Positions 22,006 through 32,109 of a stretch of 64,000 nucleotides of DNA are shown here, one piece after another; position 1 is the stretch's first letter, and each line of letters starts with the position of its first letter. The notes under the pieces were generated by a model. The model made no database searches. It had not been told where the DNA came from and saw only the letters and a program-made list of their open reading frames with translations. The stretch is from Polyangium sp. 6x1. GTDB lineage: Bacteria; Myxococcota_A; Polyangia; Polyangiales; Polyangiaceae. The DNA lies in the NCBI RefSeq assembly GCF_029946515.1, contig NZ_JARZHH010000057.1:1-64000 (forward strand), read 5' to 3'. The position numbers were made by a program, and so were the translations under genes.

Positions 22006-23151
22006 CTAGGCGCCCTTGCCCGACGGCGCGAGCAGGGCATGCACGCGCTTGCGGGCGGCCTGGAGCAGAGGATCGGGTGAGGGCGCGTCGGGGGGCGAGA
22101 AGTCCGGATCGACGAAGGCGCGCGCGGCGTCGCGGCCCGCGCGTCGTCCGAGCAGTTCGGTGAAGAGCAGGCGCGCGAGCGGGGAGGGCGCGACGGTGAG
22201 CGTGTCCTTCGGGACGCCGAGCGCGATCGCGAGCAGGGCCGTGTCGCCCGTGAGATCCGCCGCGACCGCGAGCGCGATCCGCGCGGAGCTCGATGAGGGA
22301 TCGGCGCCGAGGACGAGCTCGGCCTGGTCACGCGCGAGGCGCGGGAGGCCGAGCGCCGCGGCACGAACGGCGAGCTCGGGCGCGGGCAGGTGAGCGCGAC
22401 GAGCCGCCTTTCGCGCGGCATCGAGGTCGCCGGCGCGGAGGGCCGCGTCGACCTCGGCGAGCGGCGCGAGCGCAGGCACCTCGGATGCGATGCGCGTCGA
22501 GAGACGAGGCGCGCGCTGGCGCAACGCGCGGGCGGCTCGCTCGGCCGCCACTGCATCGTGACGTCGCAACGCGAGCTCGTACCGAGCGAGCCAGCCCTGC
22601 ACGGAGGTAGGTCGCTCGATGACGAGCGCGTCGAGCGTGCGTTCGGCGTCCGCCACGCGACCCGCGCGTTCGAGCAGCGAGGCGTAGAGCAGGACGGCCT
22701 CGTCCTGCCCGGAATCGAGCGCGACGGCGCGTGCGGCGTGCTGGAGCGCCTCGGCGACGCGCCCCGTGCCTTCCGCGCAGCGAGCGCGGGCGCGGGCGAG
22801 GGGCTCGTACGTCGGATCGAGCTCCTCGGCGCGATGGAAGGCTTCGTCGGCGGAGGCGCGCGCGTCGGGGCTCGCGCACGAGGCTGCGCCGAGGCGCGTC
22901 CAGACCTCGACGCTCTTCTCGTCGTGCTCCGCGGCGCCCTTGTAGAGCATGATCGCGAGGGGCAGATCGCCGTGCGCCTCGGCCTCGGCGCCGCGCGCGT
23001 AGTACGCGTAGGCCTCGTACGAGATGAACCGCCCCTGCGTCGGCACGGTGTCGATCACGCGGATCACGGTGGGATCCCCGCAGCCCGACGCGAGGCCGAG
23101 CAGCGTGATCGCGGCGGCGACGATCGCAGCCGAGCCGCGGCGCCGGATCAT
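22006..23151 (-). CDS. TPR-repeat lipoprotein
   Basis: 381 residues from ATG 23151, whose ATGA overlaps the hisC stop; a GTG two codons earlier is less likely. N-terminal signal with lipobox LASGC. Helical TPR-like repeats run through the protein (ARGAEAEAHGDLPLAIMLYKGAAEHD, split between helices; DEAFHRAEELDPTYEPLARARARC; LLYASLLERAGRVADAERTLDAL), indicating a protein-interaction scaffold in the periplasm. It is convergent with the lipoprotein at 21005 with only 2 nt between stops. Being translationally coupled to hisC probably reflects operon packing and not a role in histidine synthesis. Confidence 0.8.
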   Translation of the reverse strand: MIRRRGSAAIVAAAITLLGLASGCGDPTVIRVIDTVPTQGRFISYEAYAYYARGAEAEAHGDLPLAIMLYKGAAEHDEKSVEVWTRLGAASCASPDARASADEAFHRAEELDPTYEPLARARARCAEGTGRVAEALQHAARAVALDSGQDEAVLLYASLLERAGRVADAERTLDALVIERPTSVQGWLARYELALRRHDAVAAERAARALRQRAPRLSTRIASEVPALAPLAEVDAALRAGDLDAARKAARRAHLPAPELAVRAAALGLPRLARDQAELVLGADPSSSSARIALAVAADLTGDTALLAIALGVPKDTLTVAPSPLARLLFTELLGRRAGRDAARAFVDPDFSPPDAPSPDPLLQAARKRVHALLAPSGKGA

Positions 23152-24236
23152 GCCCACCTCGCGATCGCTTCGAGCAGCCGGTCGTTCTCTTCACGCGTGC
23201 CGATCGTGATGCGCAGCCGGTTCGCCAGGCGCCCGCCGCGCGCGTGAAAGCTCCGCACGAGGATCTTGCTCACCGCGAGCCCCTCGAAGACGTCCTTCGC
23301 AGGCCGATTCGTTTCGACCCAAAGGAAATTCGCGTCGCTCGGCGAGACCCCGAAGCCGAGCCGCGAGAGCTCGCGCCCGAGCCTTTCGCGCTCGGCCACG
23401 ACGTGCGCGACGACGTGATCGATCTCGGCGCCGAGCGTGCGCAGGACGAACGTGGCGGCGCGCTGCGAGGGCGCGGGGAGGTTATAGGGCTGGCGCACCT
23501 TGTCGACCTCGCGGACGAGCTCGACTGGCCCCACGAGCCATCCGATCCGCAGCGCCGCGAAGCCGATCTTGGAGATCGTGCCGAGCATCGCGACGTTCGG
23601 ATGCGCGTGGCGAAGGTGCGCGAGGCTCCCGGGCGCGAAGGCGACGTAGGCCTCGTCGAGCACGACGAGCGCGCCGTCGGCGGCCTCGATCACGGCGCGG
23701 ATGCGATCCTCCGACATGCGGTTGCCGGTCGGGTTGTTCGGCGTCGCGAGGAAGACGACGTTCGGCTTGCCCGCCTCGATCGCCGCGCACGTCTGCGCGA
23801 CGTCGAGATCCCAGCGCTCGTCGAGCGGCACGTCGAGGACGCGGATGCCGCGGGCCGCCGCGCTGAGCCGGTACATGACGAACGTGGGCGACGGCGTGAG
23901 GATCGCCGCCGTATCGGCGCCCGCGCGCGGCTGCGAGAGCGCGGTGAGCAGGAGCGCGATCACCTCGTCGGAGCCTGCGCCGACGAGGATCTCGTCCGGC
24001 GTCGCGCCCACGTACGCGCCGATCGCCTCGCGCAGCTCGGTCGCGCGTGGATCCGGGTACCGCTCGAGCCCGCCCGCCGCGAGCGCCTGCGCCACGCCGG
24101 CGCGCGCGTCCGGAGAGAGCAGCGGCGGGGCCTCGTTGCCGTCGAGCCGGATCTCGTAGTCGCCCGCGTGCGGGACGTACGCGGCGAGGTCCGCGAGCTC
24201 GGGGCGGAAGAGGTGAGCGAAGCGGGGCGCGGTCAT
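23148..24236 (-). CDS. hisC: Histidinol-phosphate aminotransferase-like PLP enzyme
   Basis: 362 residues from ATG 24236 (GAGGTG ribosome site); an in-frame GTG at 24245 is less likely. Class I/II aminotransferase fold. Typical HisC elements: LDGNEAPPLLSP near the N-terminus, GAGSDEVIALL, FLATPNNPTGNRM, VLDEAYVAFA, the PLP lysine in GTISKIGFAALRIGWLVG, and RITIGTREENDRLLEAI at the end. It would convert imidazole-acetol phosphate to histidinol phosphate. No other his gene is nearby, so a different aromatic aminotransferase specificity cannot be excluded. Confidence 0.88.
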   Translation of the reverse strand: MTAPRFAHLFRPELADLAAYVPHAGDYEIRLDGNEAPPLLSPDARAGVAQALAAGGLERYPDPRATELREAIGAYVGATPDEILVGAGSDEVIALLLTALSQPRAGADTAAILTPSPTFVMYRLSAAARGIRVLDVPLDERWDLDVAQTCAAIEAGKPNVVFLATPNNPTGNRMSEDRIRAVIEAADGALVVLDEAYVAFAPGSLAHLRHAHPNVAMLGTISKIGFAALRIGWLVGPVELVREVDKVRQPYNLPAPSQRAATFVLRTLGAEIDHVVAHVVAERERLGRELSRLGFGVSPSDANFLWVETNRPAKDVFEGLAVSKILVRSFHARGGRLANRLRITIGTREENDRLLEAIARWA

Positions 24237-24270
24237 GCGAGGCACCTCGGGATCCGCGCGTCGGCGCGAA

Positions 24271-25524
<1,254 letters not shown>

Positions 25525-25642
25525 GGTCGCTCGGGAGGGATAACGCGCCTGCATGCGCACGTTCCGTGGAGACTCGGCGCAGCGAGGGTGATGAGGCGCG
25601 GGAGGGACGGTGGGCGAGGTCGCGCTGGCTCGCTCGGGTCGT

Positions 25643-26551
25643 TCAACCGACGGAGAGCCCCGGGGGGCCGATCCGCGCGTCGAGGGGTTCGAGGTTTCGT
25701 GCGGCCGCGTGCACGCGGAACGCCGCGGACGAGGGCGCCGGGCCGATCCAGAGGGCGATGTCTCCGCCGCCGGCGCCGCTCGGCCCGAAGCTCGCGCCTT
25801 CAGCCTGCGCGAAGGGGCGGAGCGCGGCCACGTCGTCCACCACGATGGGAGCGCCGGCCGCACGACCGAGCTCGGCGAGCGCGTCGATCTGCGCCGCGAT
25901 CGCTTGCACGAACCCTGCTGCGTCCTGCGCTTCGAGCGCGGCCTGCGCGCCGTCCGCGATCTCGTCGAGCAGGCGTCGATACGTCGCCGGATCCGTCGCG
26001 CGGAGGCCCTGAACCTTCTCGACGAGCGCGCCTGTCGAGGCTGCGGTGGGGCACGCGAAGACTTCGAGGACGACGCCCTCCGGCAGACGGAAGGGCATGA
26101 CATCGAGCGCGTGATCCACCGCGAGCCGGCACGCGACGATCCCACCGAACACACTCGAAGCGACGTCGATGCCGCTGCCGCGCGGCTGGGCTCTTCGGTG
26201 CGCGGCGAGTGCGACGGGAAAGACCGCGCGTCGTAGCGCGTCTTCGTCCCCGATCGTCGTCGCCAGAACCGCGCCGATCGAGGCAACGAGGATCGCCGCG
26301 CTCGATCCGAGCCCGAGCTTGCGCGTCGTGCCATCGGGCATCGGCGCGCGCAGGGCCGACGCGTCGAACGCGGGCGCGTGGCCGAGGACGCCGGCGTCGA
26401 TCGCCGCGCGAACCTCCTCCGTCACGAGCTCGCTCGTCCGGCTCGCGTCCGCCACCACGTACCTGTCGACGGCCGCGACGAGCGCGGGCGCGCCTTCGAG
26501 GACGGCATACGCCCCCGACACGACGATTTTTCCGGGTGCTCGCGCGATCAC
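25643..26551 (-). CDS. GHMP kinase, probable phosphomevalonate kinase
   Basis: 302 residues from GTG 26551, which overlaps the mvaD stop (GTGA). It starts VIARAPGKIVVSGAYAVLEG, the typical GHMP N-terminus, has the ATP loop LGLGSSAAILVAS and the third motif SGAGGGDIALW. Its position between decarboxylase and reductase genes, with a separate mevalonate kinase and decarboxylase present, makes phosphomevalonate kinase the best assignment. Sequence alone does not exclude another GHMP sugar or mevalonate kinase activity. At about 300 residues it is shorter than fungal ERG8 enzymes. Confidence 0.82.
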   Translation of the reverse strand: MIARAPGKIVVSGAYAVLEGAPALVAAVDRYVVADASRTSELVTEEVRAAIDAGVLGHAPAFDASALRAPMPDGTTRKLGLGSSAAILVASIGAVLATTIGDEDALRRAVFPVALAAHRRAQPRGSGIDVASSVFGGIVACRLAVDHALDVMPFRLPEGVVLEVFACPTAASTGALVEKVQGLRATDPATYRRLLDEIADGAQAALEAQDAAGFVQAIAAQIDALAELGRAAGAPIVVDDVAALRPFAQAEGASFGPSGAGGGDIALWIGPAPSSAAFRVHAAARNLEPLDARIGPPGLSVG

Positions 26552-27537
26552 GTTCGATCCAGGAGCCGCGCGCCCTCGCCCGGCGACGCGACGATCGTGC
26601 GTTTGACGCCCGGCACCTCCGCGAGCGCGGCCGTCACGCGTGGCTCGTCCTCCGGCGTCGTCAGCACTTTTACGTGGGGCCCTGCGTCGATCGTCGCGTA
26701 CGCGACGAGCCCTCGTGCCCTGAGCCTGCGCACCTCTTCGAGCGCCTCCACGGTGCCACCCGTCCAGTATAGGAGCCCCGGCCGCGCCGCGATGCTCGTC
26801 GCGTGCATGGCGAGCGCGCTCTCCTCGGCGGCGACGCCGAGCGCTTCGAGATCCCGCCGCAAGATCGCCTCGCGCACGCGAGCGCAGAGCGCGGGCGCGG
26901 ACGCGACCCACGCCGGAAAATACGGACTCGTACGAACCGTGTGTTCCATGCCGTCCGTCGAGCCCACGGCCTTCGGGCCTTCCCGCGTCACGGCCACGAC
27001 GACGCGCAGCGGCAGGTGCTCCGGCGGCGCGATCGGTATCGCCGGGAGATCACCCTCGCCGGGGCTGCCCACGGGCAGCTCCACGAATCCGCCGAACGCC
27101 GAGCGCGCCGCGGACACCGAGATGCGCCGCGCGAGATCACTCACCCGCGCTGGATCCGTGTCGAGCCCCGCCGCGGCGAGCGTCGCGAGCGCGAGCGCCG
27201 AGAAGCCCGACGCGCTCGAAGCGAGTCCCGAGGCCGTGGGGAAATCGTTCTCGCTCTCGACACGCGCCCGCTCCGTGATCCCCGCCGCGCGACGCACCCG
27301 ATCGAGGAGCTTTACGACCCGGCCGTGCGGGACCTCGCCGGCCGGCGCGCCGCCGAGCAGGAACGTGTCCTCCGCGAGCGCCGGATCGAACGTCACGGTC
27401 GTCGTCGTGGCCATGCCCGCGAGCGTCACCGAGAGGCTCGGGACCGCGGGCTGGTTCACGCCGTCCGCTCGTTTGCCCCAGTATTTCGCCAGCGCGATGT
27501 TCGGATGCGCCGTCGCTTTTGCGGTGCGGATCGTCAC
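26548..27537 (-). CDS. mvaD: Diphosphomevalonate decarboxylase
   Basis: 329 residues from GTG 27537, which overlaps the mevalonate kinase stop. It converts mevalonate diphosphate to isopentenyl diphosphate. Signature regions: AHPNIALAKYWGKR at the start, NDFPTASGLASSASGFSALA (phosphate loop), SAARSAFGGFVELP, and TIDAGPHVKVL containing the catalytic Asp. The length fits the family. Its 4-nt overlaps on both sides place it in the middle of a coupled isoprenoid operon. Confidence 0.96.
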   Translation of the reverse strand: MTIRTAKATAHPNIALAKYWGKRADGVNQPAVPSLSVTLAGMATTTTVTFDPALAEDTFLLGGAPAGEVPHGRVVKLLDRVRRAAGITERARVESENDFPTASGLASSASGFSALALATLAAAGLDTDPARVSDLARRISVSAARSAFGGFVELPVGSPGEGDLPAIPIAPPEHLPLRVVVAVTREGPKAVGSTDGMEHTVRTSPYFPAWVASAPALCARVREAILRRDLEALGVAAEESALAMHATSIAARPGLLYWTGGTVEALEEVRRLRARGLVAYATIDAGPHVKVLTTPEDEPRVTAALAEVPGVKRTIVASPGEGARLLDRT

Positions 27538-28571
27538 GACAAATCTCCTTCGGCGCCCTGCGTCTCCGCGCGCCGGCCCGCGCCGATGCGCGCACAAAAA
27601 CCTTCGTAGTGGCCCTCGGCGCTCCGCCAGGCGTCGAGGATCCGCGCGGCGCTCTCGGCCTCGCGCGCTTCGTCCCTCGCGCCATCGCTCCGGAACGAGG
27701 GCGGCACGAGCGCGATCACGCACCCGCCGCCGCCGCCGCCCGTGAGCTTGGCGCCGAGCGCGCCCGCGGACCGCGCGAGCGCGCAGAGCTCCTCGAGCTC
27801 GCTCGTCGAGACGAACAGGCCGGAGAGCACGAGCTGGTTCATGTTCATGAGATCGCCGAGCGCGCGCATGTCGCCGGCCTCGATGGCGAGCACCGCGTTG
27901 CCCACGATCGACGTAACCGCGTCGATCGATCGCTGCACGAGCACCGGATCCTTCGCGTGTTGCGAGGCGATGAGCTCGACCGTCGTCCGCGTCGACGACG
28001 GGTGCCCCGTCGATCCGACGCACAAGACGAGGTCGTGGCGCGGCGTGATCGGCCGCGCGCCCTCCGCGCGCGTGAACCGGAAGATCCCTCCTCGGGCCGC
28101 CGCCGTCGCGTCGATCCCGGAGGGGTTGCCGTGAAAGATCCGCTCCCACGCGGCCGCGCGCGAGAGCACGCGCGCCTCGATCGCCGCATCTCCCTCGGCG
28201 TCGGCCGCCTCCCCGCGCGTGATGGCCTCCGCCGCGCGCGCGATCGAAACGGCCAGCGCCGCCGAGCTGCCGAGACCTCCGCCCGGTGGCAGCTCGCAGC
28301 GCGCCTCCACGTGCACGGGCGGGATCGCGGGGGCGACCTCCAGAAGCGCCGAGAACGCTCGCCCGAGATCGTTGGAGGACGAAGCATCCGCGACGACCGT
28401 GGCGTCCCCGAGCCGCAGCGTGCTCGGCCCGCTCGGCAGTCGCGTCACGACGGCGCGCGCGCCGCGATCGAGGCCCGCTGCGATCGCGGGCGACCCGTAC
28501 ACGACCGCGTGCTCGCCGAACAGGATCACCTTCCCCGACGCGGTCGCCTCGGCGCTCGCCTTGCTCGTCAC
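27534..28571 (-). CDS. mvk: Mevalonate kinase
   Basis: 345 residues from GTG 28571, overlapping the prenyl synthase stop (GTGA). It phosphorylates mevalonate. GHMP motifs: SGKVILFGEHAVVYGSPA, PPGGGLGSSAALAVSIA, NPSGIDATAAARGG (with catalytic Asp) and KLTGGGGGGCVIAL. FGEHAVVYG is characteristic of mevalonate kinases. Translationally coupled to mvaD downstream. Feedback by isoprenyl diphosphates is known for the family but cannot be judged here. Confidence 0.95.
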   Translation of the reverse strand: MTSKASAEATASGKVILFGEHAVVYGSPAIAAGLDRGARAVVTRLPSGPSTLRLGDATVVADASSSNDLGRAFSALLEVAPAIPPVHVEARCELPPGGGLGSSAALAVSIARAAEAITRGEAADAEGDAAIEARVLSRAAAWERIFHGNPSGIDATAAARGGIFRFTRAEGARPITPRHDLVLCVGSTGHPSSTRTTVELIASQHAKDPVLVQRSIDAVTSIVGNAVLAIEAGDMRALGDLMNMNQLVLSGLFVSTSELEELCALARSAGALGAKLTGGGGGGCVIALVPPSFRSDGARDEAREAESAARILDAWRSAEGHYEGFCARIGAGRRAETQGAEGDLS

Positions 28572-29668
28572 GAGCGCGCCTCCGACCCTGCGGGACGAAC
28601 CCGGAGCGCGTCCACCACGCCGGCGAGGATCGCGCGCGCCGCGGCCGGCACCTGCATCGACGCGACCTCCTTCGCCGCGGCGTCGCAGAGCGCCCGCTGC
28701 CGGTCCTCCACGGCGCTGCGCGCGCCCGACGTCACGAGCGCCCGCGTCGCCGCGGCGATCGCCTCCGCGTTCGCGTCCGCGCGCCCGTGCGCCCGCGCGA
28801 GCGCGCGCCGCTCGTCCTCGTTTGCCAGCCGATCGGCCTCGGCCATGAGGGACGTCCGCTTGCCCGCGACGATGTCGTTGCCCACGGGCTTGCCCGTCTC
28901 CGCATGATCGCCGAAGGTCCCGAGCAGATCGTCGCGGAGCTGGAACGCGATGCCGAGCGGCGCCGCGAAGCGCGCGAGCGCGGCGTGGAGCTCCGGCGAT
29001 CCGCCCGCGAGCGCAGCCCCGATGCTGAGCGGCCCGCGCATCGTGTAGCTCCCGGTCTTCAGATCGTGCATCGCCTCGACGTCCTCGGCCTTGCCGAGCA
29101 CGTCGATCTGCTGGCCGAGCACCACGTCCTCGTGGATCCGCATGAACACCTGCATCACGTGGAGCCGACGCTCCGCGGGCAAGCTCGCGATCGACACGAG
29201 CGTCTCCACCGCGAGCCCCCACGTCATGTCGCTCGCGAGGATGGCCGACGTCGCGCCGATGTGCTCGCCGCCGAGCTCCTTGGCGAGCGCCGCGTGCACG
29301 CTCGGACCGCCACGCCGCGTCGCGTCTCCATCCATCCAGTCGTCTTGAATGAGCAGGTAGCTCTGCAGGAGCTCGAACGCGACGCCCGCGTCGATCGCTG
29401 GTTCGAGCGCGCCCTGGCCGCCGGCGGCGATCCAGCCGGCGGCGATGAGCCCTGCGCGCACGCGTTTGCCGCCGCGCAAGGAGAGATCCCGCGCCGCTTC
29501 GAGCATCGCGGCCACGGCGGGCCCGTACGAGCGCGCCCGCGTGATCTTCTCGTCGAACCGCGCCGCGATGCGGCGCTCGATCTCGGGCTTGATCTGCGCG
29601 AGCAGCGCGAGGAACGCGTTGCCGTTCGTGGCGGGCTCGGCCGTCGCCGTGGAGAGGCCTTGGTTCAT
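28568..29668 (-). CDS. Polyprenyl diphosphate synthase, probable GGPP synthase
   Basis: 366 residues from ATG 29668; an in-frame GTG at 29773 gives a longer, less likely form. It condenses IPP with allylic diphosphates. The first Asp-rich motif is DDWMDGDATRRGG (DDxxD, no two-residue insertion) and the second is QLRDDLLG. Five residues before the first motif is a Tyr. A single aromatic at -5 with DDxxD is the pattern described for archaeal-type GGPP synthases, whereas bacterial FPP synthases carry an insertion. C20 product is therefore my inference. First gene of the coupled mevalonate run. Confidence 0.88.
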   Translation of the reverse strand: MNQGLSTATAEPATNGNAFLALLAQIKPEIERRIAARFDEKITRARSYGPAVAAMLEAARDLSLRGGKRVRAGLIAAGWIAAGGQGALEPAIDAGVAFELLQSYLLIQDDWMDGDATRRGGPSVHAALAKELGGEHIGATSAILASDMTWGLAVETLVSIASLPAERRLHVMQVFMRIHEDVVLGQQIDVLGKAEDVEAMHDLKTGSYTMRGPLSIGAALAGGSPELHAALARFAAPLGIAFQLRDDLLGTFGDHAETGKPVGNDIVAGKRTSLMAEADRLANEDERRALARAHGRADANAEAIAAATRALVTSGARSAVEDRQRALCDAAAKEVASMQVPAAARAILAGVVDALRVRPAGSEARS

Positions 29669-29723
29669 AGGGCGCGCGAGCGTAGGAGCCGCACCCGGGT
29701 CGGTCAATGGCGGGACCTCTGCG

Positions 29724-30395
29724 TCATCGTGCCCGACGCGCGTGACGCGCGAGCGCACTGCGGAGAGGGCCACGACCCCGAGCGTCCGCCGTCACGGGAT
29801 CGATCTCTGCGAGCAGCACCACGAGCGCCCGCGATCGAGCTCGAGCTTCCTTGTGCGCCGAAGCATCGCCGTGCGCCTCTGCGAGCGCCTCCATCCGTCG
29901 GCTCGTCGCGAGCGCGGCCGGCAGCGCGGAGAGCGCCACGTACGTCGCATACAGACCTTCGAGCGCGGCCGCATGATCCGGCGTGAACGAGAGCGCCGCC
30001 TCGAAGTCCGCGGCGGCTTCGCGCATCCTCCCGAGGCGTCTGCGTAATTTCCCGCGCGCCGCGTGTCCCTCTGCGAAACCCGCGACGCGCTCGAGCCCCG
30101 CCGCGTGCACCCGCTCCGCCTCGACCGTGTCGCCCGCGGCCTCGTGTCGCGCCGCGAGCGCGAGGTAGGCCGGCCCGTACGTGGGATCGAACGAGATCGC
30201 TTCGAGCAGCCTCCGCGTCGCGGCTGCCGTGTCTCCTGTCGCCGCGTGCGCCTCGCCTTGCCGCACGAGCTCCGCGGCTTGCTTCGTCGCCCAGCTCGTC
30301 CCCTCGTCGGCCTGCCCGCGCGCCGCTCCCGAGAGCGCGGCGACGAGCGCTGCGCATCCGAGCGTGCTTGCGCGGCGTCGGACCTTCCCGTGCAC
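29724..30395 (-). CDS. Secreted TPR-repeat protein
   Basis: 223 residues from GTG 30395. A basic start and hydrophobic stretch (STLGCAALVAALSGAARG) form a signal peptide. TPR-like helices follow (EAHAATGDTAAATRRLLEAISFDP, split between helices; LALAARHEAAGDTVEAERVHAAGLE; EAAADFEAALSFTPDHAAALEGL). It ends 55 nt before the prenyl synthase start and may be in the same transcript, though a role in isoprenoid synthesis is not evident. The start lies 69 nt from the divergent kinase start at 30465, so the two genes share a promoter region. Confidence 0.75.
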   Translation of the reverse strand: MHGKVRRRASTLGCAALVAALSGAARGQADEGTSWATKQAAELVRQGEAHAATGDTAAATRRLLEAISFDPTYGPAYLALAARHEAAGDTVEAERVHAAGLERVAGFAEGHAARGKLRRRLGRMREAAADFEAALSFTPDHAAALEGLYATYVALSALPAALATSRRMEALAEAHGDASAHKEARARSRALVVLLAEIDPVTADARGRGPLRSALARHARRAR

Positions 30396-30464
30396 GACGA
30401 TCGCATCGTAGCCCGGCCTGTGCGCACGCACATCGCTCGTGTACCCTCGCCGCACGGATCCTTC

Positions 30465-32099
<1,635 letters not shown>

Positions 32100-32109
32100 A
32101 CGAGGACCC